A DNA stretch of 10,225 nt from Gemmatimonadota bacterium (lineage in GTDB: Bacteria > Gemmatimonadota > Gemmatimonadetes > Gemmatimonadales > Gemmatimonadaceae), in the NCBI GenBank assembly GCA_028287205.1, contig JAQBQC010000503.1, positions 1-10,225 of the forward strand. Reading direction: 5' to 3'. Made by a program: the position numbers and the translations under genes. Under the pieces are notes generated by a model. It made no database searches, had not been told where the DNA came from, and saw nothing but the letters and a program-made list of their open reading frames with translations. Positions 1-6,431 of the stretch are shown here, piece after piece (the stretch's first letter is position 1; each line of letters opens with the position of its first letter).

Positions 1-536
1 AACGCGCTCGAGATGCGGGAGCGTCTGCGCGAGCGGTCGGTGAGTGTGGCGCTGAGCAGGGCAGTGCGCACACCCCGCGCGCGCGCCGCGGTCACGAGGG
101 TGGGCCACACGTCGAGCTTCGAGAAGGCGAGCACGCGGGGCGAAAGCGAATCGAGCGCAACGCGGGCATCGCCGCGCGAGTCGAACGGCAGATATTCCGC
201 GAAGTCCGCGTCGAGTGAACGCGCGAACCCCTCCGCGCTCGGCGAGAAGAACGTGTAGGCGAGCTGCAGGTGCGGGTGATCCGAGCGCAGCCGCTCGAGC
301 ACGGGGCGCGCCTGCAGCCCCTCACCAACCGAGGACGCGTGCATCCACACGAGTGGACGCTCCGCGTTCCGCGCCTCGCGATTCCATTGCTCGTAGCGCG
401 CGCGAATTCCGCGGCGAGCGCGAAAGGTCGCGAGAAACTTTCCCCCGCGACCAGGCGCGACGGCCGCGGCCGCGCGCGCGAGCTGCACCGCGCCTTCGTA
501 CGCACCACCCAGTAGAAAGTTCACGCGCGCAGCCAT
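1..536 (-). CDS. waaA: 3-deoxy-D-manno-octulosonic acid (Kdo) transferase, N-terminal part
   Basis: Partial gene; about 178 codons are visible before it leaves the window. WaaA/KdtA is a membrane-associated glycosyltransferase that moves Kdo from CMP-Kdo to lipid A precursor, starting the LPS inner core. Visible signs: an N-terminal segment LLGGAYEGAV, then WMHASSVGEG near residues 60-70, matching the family's HAVSVGE motif with the conserved Glu; a YTFFSPSAEG segment in the place of the family's TxTGxE stretch; YLPFDSRG; and KLDVWPTLV followed by a TALLSATLTDRSRRR stretch, equivalent to the family's NARxSxRS. The KLDVW form differs from the proteobacterial ETELWP but resembles the KYEFW form I recall from Bacteroidetes. 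The start is the ATG at 536-534; an in-frame TAG lies upstream near 588 and no good Shine-Dalgarno is visible. The assignment rests on several motifs in the right order. The catalytic C-terminal half is outside the window, so intactness is unknown. Confidence 0.85.
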   Translation of the reverse strand, partial: MAARVNFLLGGAYEGAVQLARAAAAVAPGRGGKFLATFRARRGIRARYEQWNREARNAERPLVWMHASSVGEGLQARPVLERLRSDHPHLQLAYTFFSPSAEGFARSLDADFAEYLPFDSRGDARVALDSLSPRVLAFSKLDVWPTLVTAARARGVRTALLSATLTDRSRRRSRISSA

Positions 537-677
537 CGCGAGCGCAGCGGGGGCCGCGGCGCTCCCGAGCGGTTGCGCGCGAAACGCACACTATTTAATT
601 TTTTCTTCGAACGTCGCGCGCGTTCGCGCAGCGCGGCGCTGGGCAGAGTTTCCCGCCCGATGTCGAACCCTGCAACG

Positions 678-690
678 AGGAGGTGATCCA
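678..690 (+). promoter_or_regulatory. Perfect 13-nt complement of the 16S rRNA 3' tail (Shine-Dalgarno)
   Basis: AGGAGGTGATCCA is the exact reverse complement of TGGATCACCTCCT, the conserved 3' end of bacterial 16S rRNA. The AGGAGG core ends at 683, leaving 7 bases before a TTG at 691, a normal spacing for translation start. Such a long match is rare by chance and suggests a selected ribosome-binding element. If the minus strand is the functional one, the transcript would instead carry a copy of the 16S tail itself. Confidence 0.55.
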
Positions 691-735
691 TTGTCTAGTG
701 ACCAGCAGGCGGCGAGGATCGCTCGAAGCCGTTAA
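691..735 (+). CDS. Putative 14-residue micro-ORF behind a very strong RBS
   Basis: A TTG codon placed 7 bases after an exceptional Shine-Dalgarno opens a frame ending at TAA 733-735, reading MSSDQQAARIARSR if TTG is read as Met. A second frame of the same length starts at GTG 698-700 and ends at TAG 740-742 (MTSRRRGSLEAVKA). No plus-strand gene follows, so this is not an ordinary leader peptide for a downstream operon. The stop lies inside the loop of a 10-bp inverted repeat, so translation could affect folding of the RNA. I recognise no family. Whether either frame is translated cannot be judged from one sequence. Confidence 0.25.
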   Translation: MSSDQQAARIARSR

Positions 736-771
736 GGCCTAGGAAGTAGCTTGACCGGTGGTCCTCGCCGC
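709..771. repeat. 10-bp perfect inverted repeat, possible structured RNA
   Basis: GCGGCGAGGA (709-718) is perfectly complementary to TCCTCGCCGC (762-771), enclosing 43 bases. The left arm lies inside the micro-ORF that starts at 691. The outline is shorter than a tRNA and I could not fit tRNA arms on either strand. With the hairpin at 783-825 it could form a compact folded RNA, but strand and function are unknown. Confidence 0.4.
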
Positions 772-782
772 TCGGTCGAATA

Positions 783-825
783 TTGTGGGGCTCATGGTCG
801 CGACACGCGACGGTGAGCCCCACAA
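783..825. terminator. Long hairpin, probable transcription terminator
   Basis: A 12-bp perfect stem (TTGTGGGGCTCA at 783-794 with TGAGCCCCACAA at 814-825) is topped, after a 2-by-2 internal mismatch, by a 6-bp stem GTCGCG/CGCGAC (797-802 with 806-811) and a 3-base loop. It lies about 30 bases past the stop of the dsbA-like gene, so it most likely ends that minus-strand operon. On the minus strand only a short AT stretch follows. On the plus strand a TTTT run follows at 829-832, so it could also end a plus-strand transcript from the 678 element. Confidence 0.55.
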
Positions 826-855
826 GGCTTTTCAGGGAGCGCCGAGCGCGCGAGC

Positions 856-1527
856 TCAGCGCTTCGCCCCGCCCGCCGCCACCGTGAGCGCCGAGTCGAT
901 CGCCCGCCGAAAATTCGCGAGCGGCTGCGCGCCGGTCACCATCATGGTGCCGATGAGAAAGGTCGGCGTCGACTCGACGCCCTGCTTCGAGGCACGGTCG
1001 ATGTCCGCTTCGATCAGCGGCTTCGTCTGGTGCGCCGACACGCATTTCTGGAACGCCTTCAGCTCCACTCCCTGTGCAACCGCGAGTGAGTCGAACATCC
1101 GCTGCGGCGATGGAAGTCCCTCCCACTGCTTCTGCGTCGTGAACAGCACGTCGTGCATGGGCCAGAACTTGTCCTGCGCGGAAGCGCACATGGCGGACTC
1201 CGATGCCGCCATCGCGTTGCGGTGCATCGAGAGCGGAAAGTTCACGTAGGCGATACGCACCTTTCCCGAATCGACGTACGCGCGCTTGAGCGCGTCGTAG
1301 CTCTCGTCGTGAAACTGCCGGCAATACGGACACTGGAAGTCGCTCACCTCGATCACCCATACCGGCGCGCTGGCGTTCCCTTCGATCCTGCCATGATCGG
1401 CACGTCGCAACAGGGCGCTGTCGGGGCCGGTGGCGACAGCAGCGGCGCTCGCGCTCGAGCTCTTGCTGCACGCGAGAATGACGGCGAATACGGCGACGGT
1501 GACCATCAGGAGATATCGGGACTTCAC
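856..1527 (-). CDS. DsbA-family thioredoxin-fold lipoprotein (thiol-disulfide oxidoreductase)
   Basis: Encodes 223 residues. A hydrophobic signal with lipobox ILAC places the lipidated Cys at residue 20, so the protein should be anchored in the cell envelope. The thioredoxin-like domain starts near residue 44, with IEVSDFQCPYCRQFHDE holding the redox motif CPYC at 66-69 and the cis-proline loop GVESTPTFLIG with Pro188. An inserted helical region (about 98-170) fits the DsbA/thioredoxin_4 class and carries two more cysteines, C114 and C162, which may form a structural or regulatory disulfide. The family makes, breaks or rearranges disulfides in exported proteins; which of these applies here cannot be told. 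The start is GTG at 1527-1525 behind GAGGAG at 1536-1531, rather tight spacing; an ATG at residue 8 is the alternative. It follows the beta-propeller gene by 11 bases, so the two are probably co-transcribed. Confidence 0.9.
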   Translation of the reverse strand: MKSRYLLMVTVAVFAVILACSKSSSASAAAVATGPDSALLRRADHGRIEGNASAPVWVIEVSDFQCPYCRQFHDESYDALKRAYVDSGKVRIAYVNFPLSMHRNAMAASESAMCASAQDKFWPMHDVLFTTQKQWEGLPSPQRMFDSLAVAQGVELKAFQKCVSAHQTKPLIEADIDRASKQGVESTPTFLIGTMMVTGAQPLANFRRAIDSALTVAAGGAKR

Positions 1528-1538
1528 GTGCTCCTCTA

Positions 1539-2744
1539 CTAATAGGTGGAGATGATGCGCCGGAGCGCATTGGTCCGGCGATCGAGTATGAAAGTATGAC
1601 CGTCGTGCGACACGACGGACGACGCAAATCCCAGCGCCCGCGCCAGCCCGACCGTATGCGGCCCTTCGGCAGTGAGATTCACCAGGTAGACGCCCTCGGG
1701 ACCCGCGGCCACGAACAGCCGCGCGCCGTCCATCGACACATCGTAGGCGAAGCGGGCGGTGGTCCAGTCTCCGCGCGATTTCGGGTGCGCCGCATCCGTG
1801 ATGTCGATGATCGCGACACCCTTCTCGCCCATCGCGACCGCGGCAACCGGCCCCTCGATCGCTATGCGCAACCCGATTCCGCTCAGCGGCACCGCGCCGA
1901 TGTTCACGAGCGAGTCGCCCTGAATGTGCAGCGCGACGAGCTCGCGGTCGGTTGACGCCCAGAGGATCGCGCGCGCTTCGTCCACGACGATGTCGCGCAC
2001 GGGTGCGCCGAGTGTGGTGCCGCGCCAGTCGCGCGCGGAGTCCGCGTTCACGGGCACGCTCTCCACGCGATTCTCCATCGCCACGAAGATGCGCGTTTCT
2101 GCTGCGGCGACCGCGCTGACGTTGGCGCGCCGCACGAGCACGCCAGGCCCTCGGTTGGGCGGATAGATATAGAGGCCCGTGCGTGAGCCCAGCGCGAGCC
2201 AGCCGCTCCGGGGCGCGAGATCGATCGCCCCGATGCCATGGAGTCCGGTCGCACGGGTGCCGATCGGCATCAGCCGCGGATCGATCGCGGAGAAGAGCTG
2301 CACGCCGGTGCTTCCGCCCACAGCGGCGACGGTATCGCGCACCGTGAGCACGGCCGGATCCCCCTCGAGACCGGTCGCGACGTTCGGAATGCGCAGCGAC
2401 GGCGATCCCGCGAACATGGCGGATCTGCGCTCGTCGACCTGGCGCCCGACGAAGAACCCTGCGAGCCCGCCGCCGACAGCCCCAATGGCCGTCATCTGCC
2501 CGGTGGAAGAGTTGCCCCTCCCGAAGCCGTATCCCGCCAGCCCCCCAACGAGGGCTCCGACCACGCCGAAGATGAGTGCGCGGGGCTTGGGATGGGACAA
2601 GGTGACCGTGTCGCCGGGGTGCTGGGCGAGAGTGGAACGGGGCGCCCCGCCAAGTGCCAACGGCACCAGGAGGAGAGTCGCCAAGCGAGGGAGATGGGGG
2701 CGGCGCACGCCTGAACATATGGGGTGGTGCGGCAATCCCGCCAC
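1539..2744 (-). CDS. Exported glycine-zipper and LVIVD-type beta-propeller protein
   Basis: About 401 residues from GTG 2744. A signal peptide covers the N-terminus, with basic residues (RRPHLPR) before a leucine-rich core (ATLLLVPLALGG) and a likely cleavage after STLAQ. Residues about 56-100 hold two glycine-rich hydrophobic segments (ALIFGVVGALVGGLAGYGFG and AIGAVGGGLAGFFVG), typical of glycine-zipper membrane segments. From about residue 112 to the end the sequence is beta-rich, with blade-like repeats; the clearest is GVAIIDITDAAHPKSRG followed by RLFVAAGPEGVYLVNL, matching the LVIVD repeat. These repeats form beta-propellers, usually surface or envelope scaffolds with no set enzymatic activity. 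The start is uncertain: GTG at 2708 gives a shorter signal peptide and may be the true one, and neither has a clear Shine-Dalgarno. An in-frame stop lies upstream. It is the first gene of the pair with the DsbA-like lipoprotein. Confidence 0.8.
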   Translation of the reverse strand: MAGLPHHPICSGVRRPHLPRLATLLLVPLALGGAPRSTLAQHPGDTVTLSHPKPRALIFGVVGALVGGLAGYGFGRGNSSTGQMTAIGAVGGGLAGFFVGRQVDERRSAMFAGSPSLRIPNVATGLEGDPAVLTVRDTVAAVGGSTGVQLFSAIDPRLMPIGTRATGLHGIGAIDLAPRSGWLALGSRTGLYIYPPNRGPGVLVRRANVSAVAAAETRIFVAMENRVESVPVNADSARDWRGTTLGAPVRDIVVDEARAILWASTDRELVALHIQGDSLVNIGAVPLSGIGLRIAIEGPVAAVAMGEKGVAIIDITDAAHPKSRGDWTTARFAYDVSMDGARLFVAAGPEGVYLVNLTAEGPHTVGLARALGFASSVVSHDGHTFILDRRTNALRRIISTY

Positions 2745-2798
2745 CGCGCGTCCGAGGAGTTCGCTTGGAGGTCTTAAGTCAAGGGGGTCGGCACTTTA

Positions 2799-2859
2799 CA
2801 AGATTCTTGCACTGTGTGGTACCGCACTTTAGGTTCATGACTGTTCGGTGACGTCATGA
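2799..2859. promoter_or_regulatory. Cluster of three dyads, candidate operators
   Basis: Three short palindromes lie within 61 bases: CAAGA-T-TCTTG (2799-2809, perfect), GTGTGGTACCGCAC (2814-2827, one mismatched position per arm), and TCATGAC with GTCATGA (2835-2841 and 2853-2859, 11-base spacer). The 8-mer GCACTTTA also occurs twice, at 2791 and 2824, 33 bases apart, about three helical turns. The cluster overlaps the candidate susC promoter, as expected for regulator binding sites; no regulator gene is visible in the window. Confidence 0.4.
2807..2835 (+). promoter_or_regulatory. Candidate sigma-70-like promoter of the susCD operon
   Basis: TTGCAC (2807-2812) and TAGGTT (2830-2835) are separated by 17 bases. 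The -35 is good and the -10 poor, so this is tentative. It would give a leader of roughly 260 bases before the susC-like start at 3102. Confidence 0.25.
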
Positions 2860-3101
2860 GAAAAGTTCCATGGCGCATCGGCTTTTTTTGTCTATGTCAA
2901 TGGGTGATTTCGGAGGTAGCGCCTTCCCGAAATCGCCCCATGCGTGCCGTGCCGCCGCATGCAGCGCCACCACAGACTGGAGGGAAGACCGGAGTCGGCA
3001 TGAGACAGGGCGCAACGCGATCTCCGCGTGCGTTCAACAGCAAACCAGACAAGCACGATCGTCGTCCACCCACCTTTTGGAAGAGGTGGCAAGGAGGAAG
3101 C

Positions 3102-6100
3102 ATGGGACGTTCTGTTAGGTCAGTTCTCGCCGTCGTGGCGGCTGTTCTCGCGTTGCCGGCGTTCGCCGCAGCGCAAGATGGCGTCACGGTCAGCGGCCGA
3201 GTTACCAGCGATGCTGGTGCTCCGCTCGCATCGGCCAGTGTGCTCGTAGATGGAATGGGAGTCGGAACCATCACGCGTGATGATGGCCGCTACTCGTTCA
3301 TCGTGCCCGCCGCCCGCGCACGTGGGCAGCAGGCGCAGCTTACCGCGAAGTTGATCGGCTACAAGGCGAAGAGTGTCACGATCACGCTCGCCGGCAGTAT
3401 CAATCAGGATTTCGTGCTCGAGTCGAATCCGCTCCAGCTCGGAGTCGTCGTCGTTACCGGCGCCGGCACCACGAGCACGGTCGAGAAGCTCGGCAACGTC
3501 ATCAACTCCGTCGACTCGTCGGCGATTCAGCGCTCCAACGAATCGCAGAACGTCGTCTCGGCGCTCGCGGGTCAGGCGCCGAACGTCGTCGTCAACACGC
3601 AGGGTGGCGATCCGGGCTCGTCGGCGTTCATCCTGATTCGCGGCGCGAAGTCGCTGCAGGGTACGAACCAGCCGCTGTTCGTCGTCGACGGATCACCGAT
3701 CGACAACACCACCGAGTCCACGAACGGTGGCGACGGCAGCACGTCGACGCAGAATCGCGCGGCCGACATCAATCCGAACGACATCGAGTCGGTGCAGATC
3801 CTGAAGGGCGCGGCGGCCGGTGCCATTTACGGCGCACGCGCGGCGAACGGCGTGGTGCTCATCACGACCAAGTCCGGTCACCCGGGCGCGACGCGCTACT
3901 CGCTGCACTCCGCGACCTCGTTCGACAAGATCTCGAAGGACTATCCGCTCCAGACGAAGTACTCGCAGGGTTCCTTCGGCGTCGCCGCGCACTGCTATGA
4001 CAACGATGGCAACATCAACGACGCTCTGCCGGACTGTACGCCGCTTTCGGCGCGCCGCGCTGACGGAACGGGACTCTCCGCGTCGACGCGCTCATGGGGC
4101 CCCGCGATCGCTGCAGGAACGCCGGTCTTCAATCATGCAACGGACATCTTCCGCACGGGAAAGACGTTCGACAACACGCTGCAGATGTCGGGCGGGAGCG
4201 ATCGCACCACCTTCTTCCTGTCCGCGGGCTCCACGAATCAGAGCGGCGTCATCGTCGGTCCGAACAACCGCTACGATCGTGAGACGGTTCGCCTGAAGGC
4301 GACGCATCAGCTCTTCAGCTCATTGAATCTGAACGGCAACCTGACCTACACGGATGGACGCGGCAATTTCGTCCAGAAGGGGTCGAATACCTCCGGTCTG
4401 CTTCTCGGCTCGCTGCGTACGCCGCCGGAATACAACAACAACCCGTACCTCAGCCCGACCAGCGGTCTTCAGCAGTCCTATCGCTTCCGCAACCCGTCCC
4501 CGCTGAGCTTTCAGACGGGTCGTGGTTATGACAATCCGCTCTTCACCGCGAACAGCACGGGTAACAAGAGCGAGCTGGGTCGCTTCATCTCCCAGTTGGG
4601 CGGCGACTGGACTCCGCTCGATTGGCTCAAGGTCACCGAGACGTTGAGCGCGGACTATTACAACGATTGGCGGCTCGAAGCACTGCCGCTCACGTCCTCG
4701 AGCGATCCGGTCGGCCTCGTGACGCGGGAAGACATCAACAACCTGCAGATCGATCACAACCTCACGGCCACCGCTTCGCACACGTTCTCGCCGAGCTTCG
4801 CGGGAACGTTCACCCTCGGCCAGAATCTGAACTCGCGTCGTCGTCGTGACACGTTCGTTCAGGGCGAAGGGCTCAAGACCGCCTCCCCGTTCTCCATTCA
4901 GAACACGACCAGCTTCAGTCCGAGCGAAGCCAAGTCACTGGAGCACACGGAGTCGTATTTCGGCCAGGCGACCATGGACCTGTTCGACCAGCTCTACCTC
5001 ACCGCCGCACTCCGCAACGATGGGTACTCCACGTTCGGCGTCAGCAACCGGCGTGCATGGTTCCCGAAGGCGAGCGCCGCGTGGCAGTTCACCAACGCGC
5101 TTGGCAACAAGGACCAGAAGGGCGTCCTCAGCTATGGTAAGGTGCGCGCGTCGTACGGCCAGACCGGTAAGGAGCCGATCGTCTATCAGACGATCACGAC
5201 GCTCAACGAGACAGCCCAATTCGGCTCAGGCTTTGGCGATTTCAACAACCTGACGCAGAGCGGTGTCGCGGGTCTCATTACCAATAGCGCGAAGGGAAAC
5301 AGCAACCTCAAGCCCGAGCGCCAGAGAGAGTTCGAAACGGGACTCGACCTCGGCTTTCTCGATCAGAAGGTCGACGTTGGATTGACCTATTACAACTCGA
5401 AGTCGACTGACGTGATCCTGCAGCTCCCCACCAGTGGGGCCAGCACCGGCTTTGCGTTTGCGCTCGCAAACGGTGCCGTGATCACGAACAAGGGCTGGGA
5501 AGCGACGCTGAACGCACGTCCGGTTACCGGGCAGAACTTCTCCTGGGATTTCGGGCTACAGTATTCGCGCAATGACAACCACGTAAACAGCCTCATCGGC
5601 GCCCAGTTCATCAACTACAACACCGAAGGCTTCACAGGAGCGATCGGCTCCGCGGTCGCCGGCGATGGAGTTGGTGTCGTGCAGGGCCAGGACTTCGTTC
5701 GTTGCGGCCGGGGCTTGAACTTCGACCCCGGTACCGGCACTGCTGTCGATTTCGACGCAGGCTGCGCCGGTGCGGCGAAGGGTGCTCTTTATCTCGACGC
5801 ATCGGGAAGGCCGGTCGTCGACCCGACGTTGCGCGTGATTGCGAATGCGAATCCCAAGTGGTCTGGAAACGCCCGCACGAACTTCCGCTTCTTCAAGAAG
5901 TGGCAGGTGGGCGGTCTTCTCGACATCCGTCATGGCGGTACCGTCTGGAACGGAACGCGTGGCGCGCTCTACGCTTTCGGAACGCACAAGGACACGGAGA
6001 TTCGTGACCAGGTCGGTACGTTCGGCCAGAACTTCCTTACGGATGTGTACCCGGTCGTTGCCGGTCCCGGTAAGGACGTTGCCGCTTTCAGCACGCCGCA

Positions 6101-6416
6101 GCAGTGGCAGAGCTGGTTCACCGGAAACGGTGGTAGCGGTAGCCCCGCCCAATTCCAGTTCGTGGAAGATGCCAGCTTCGTGAAGCTCCGTGAGATCAGC
6201 CTTGCGTATACCGCCGATCAGAAATGGGTGCAGAGCATCGGATTCTCCTCGGTCGATTTCCGACTGGCCGGCCGTAACCTGCACACGTGGACCAAGTACA
6301 AGGGACTCGATCCCGAGTCCAATCTTGGCGGTGCAGAGTTCCTGACGCAGGGAATCGACTACTTCACTAGCCCCCAGACCCGATCGTTCGTGATTTCGAT
6401 CGGTCTCAACAAATAA
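3102..6416 (+). CDS. SusC/RagA-family TonB-dependent outer-membrane transporter
   Basis: Encodes 1104 residues, within the usual size for SusC-like proteins. The start is ATG 3102, behind AAGGAGG at 3091-3097, and gives a signal peptide ending near AFAAAQ (residue 25). Residues about 27-106 form a carboxypeptidase-D-regulatory-like beta-sandwich (VTVSGRVTSDAGAPL, DDGRYSF, LIGYKAK). A TonB-box-like stretch LQLGVVVVTG is at 111-120. The plug carries the SusC signature: LIRGAKSLQG and NQPLFVVDG near 178-197, then NDIESVQILKG and IYGARAANGVVLITTKSG at 226-259. The rest, to SFVISIGLNK, is the beta-barrel. These transporters take up oligosaccharides, peptides or other large ligands using TonB energy, with a SusD lid. 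Only four cysteines were seen, in two close pairs (C298/C312 and C868/C888). The chain ends in Lys, whereas barrel proteins usually end in an aromatic residue. The substrate is unknown. The susD-like gene follows by 15 bases. Confidence 0.93.
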   Translation: MGRSVRSVLAVVAAVLALPAFAAAQDGVTVSGRVTSDAGAPLASASVLVDGMGVGTITRDDGRYSFIVPAARARGQQAQLTAKLIGYKAKSVTITLAGSINQDFVLESNPLQLGVVVVTGAGTTSTVEKLGNVINSVDSSAIQRSNESQNVVSALAGQAPNVVVNTQGGDPGSSAFILIRGAKSLQGTNQPLFVVDGSPIDNTTESTNGGDGSTSTQNRAADINPNDIESVQILKGAAAGAIYGARAANGVVLITTKSGHPGATRYSLHSATSFDKISKDYPLQTKYSQGSFGVAAHCYDNDGNINDALPDCTPLSARRADGTGLSASTRSWGPAIAAGTPVFNHATDIFRTGKTFDNTLQMSGGSDRTTFFLSAGSTNQSGVIVGPNNRYDRETVRLKATHQLFSSLNLNGNLTYTDGRGNFVQKGSNTSGLLLGSLRTPPEYNNNPYLSPTSGLQQSYRFRNPSPLSFQTGRGYDNPLFTANSTGNKSELGRFISQLGGDWTPLDWLKVTETLSADYYNDWRLEALPLTSSSDPVGLVTREDINNLQIDHNLTATASHTFSPSFAGTFTLGQNLNSRRRRDTFVQGEGLKTASPFSIQNTTSFSPSEAKSLEHTESYFGQATMDLFDQLYLTAALRNDGYSTFGVSNRRAWFPKASAAWQFTNALGNKDQKGVLSYGKVRASYGQTGKEPIVYQTITTLNETAQFGSGFGDFNNLTQSGVAGLITNSAKGNSNLKPERQREFETGLDLGFLDQKVDVGLTYYNSKSTDVILQLPTSGASTGFAFALANGAVITNKGWEATLNARPVTGQNFSWDFGLQYSRNDNHVNSLIGAQFINYNTEGFTGAIGSAVAGDGVGVVQGQDFVRCGRGLNFDPGTGTAVDFDAGCAGAAKGALYLDASGRPVVDPTLRVIANANPKWSGNARTNFRFFKKWQVGGLLDIRHGGTVWNGTRGALYAFGTHKDTEIRDQVGTFGQNFLTDVYPVVAGPGKDVAAFSTPQQWQSWFTGNGGSGSPAQFQFVEDASFVKLREISLAYTADQKWVQSIGFSSVDFRLAGRNLHTWTKYKGLDPESNLGGAEFLTQGIDYFTSPQTRSFVISIGLNK

Positions 6417-6431
6417 TCGAGGAGACCCAAG

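Larger units (their letters stand above)
537..855. other. Intergenic region with strong RBS-like element and hairpins
   Basis: No convincing long gene lies here. An AT-rich block at 591-608 stands out from the GC-rich surroundings and could hold the waaA promoter, though I find no good -35/-10 pair. A short dyad (CGAACG at 608-613 with CGTTCG at 621-626) follows. Then come an anti-Shine-Dalgarno complement (678-690), two overlapping 14-codon plus-strand micro-ORFs, a 10-bp inverted repeat (709-718 with 762-771) and a long hairpin (783-825). A 56-codon minus-strand frame (691-521) is open but has no ribosome binding site and overlaps the waaA start. Confidence 0.6.
2745..3101. promoter_or_regulatory. 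Divergent intergenic region and structured leader of the susC-like gene
   Basis: The frame of the susC-like gene stays open upstream to ATG 2856, but those 82 codons lack signal-peptide character and the good ribosome binding site lies at 3091-3097, so I treat this as non-coding. It contains a candidate promoter and three dyads (2799-2859), a T7 run (2882-2888), a 12-bp hairpin with one G-U pair (2902-2913 with 2927-2938), a second hairpin (CATGCG 2939-2944 with CGCATG 2956-2961), and a stem just before the Shine-Dalgarno (CCACCT 3070-3075 with AGGTGG 3084-3089). No known riboswitch class was recognised. For the minus-strand propeller gene a TTGACT is present at 2782-2777 but without a matching -10. 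Confidence 0.5.

Noticed and set aside
521-691. A 56-codon minus-strand frame starting at ATG 691 and overlapping the waaA start
   Set aside because: No ribosome binding site, basic low-complexity composition and no recognisable family; likely chance.
709-771. A tRNA, suggested by GGCGAGG/CCTCGCC ends and a TTCGAGC on the minus strand
   Set aside because: The span is only 63 bases, and neither a T-stem nor an anticodon arm can be formed in the right positions.
695-1627. A 310-codon minus-strand open frame
   Set aside because: It overlaps the DsbA-like gene in another frame and has the Arg/Ala-rich composition of a GC-rich shadow frame.
856-2718. A 620-codon minus-strand open frame that contains the DsbA-like gene and continues upstream through the propeller gene
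   Set aside because: The upstream 400 codons are arginine-rich, with no domain character, and lie antiframe to a protein with clear signal peptide and propeller repeats. The DsbA-like gene has its own lipobox and start.
2870-2890. An intrinsic terminator before the T7 run in the susC leader
   Set aside because: The preceding dyad is only about 5 bp with a bulge, too weak for a confident call.
2856-3101. An 82-residue N-terminal extension of the SusC-like protein from ATG 2856
   Set aside because: The extension would bury the signal peptide, and the good Shine-Dalgarno precedes ATG 3102.
5556-6284. A 242-codon minus-strand open frame inside the susC-like gene
   Set aside because: It is antisense to a well-supported SusC barrel, with no start signal or recognisable domain.
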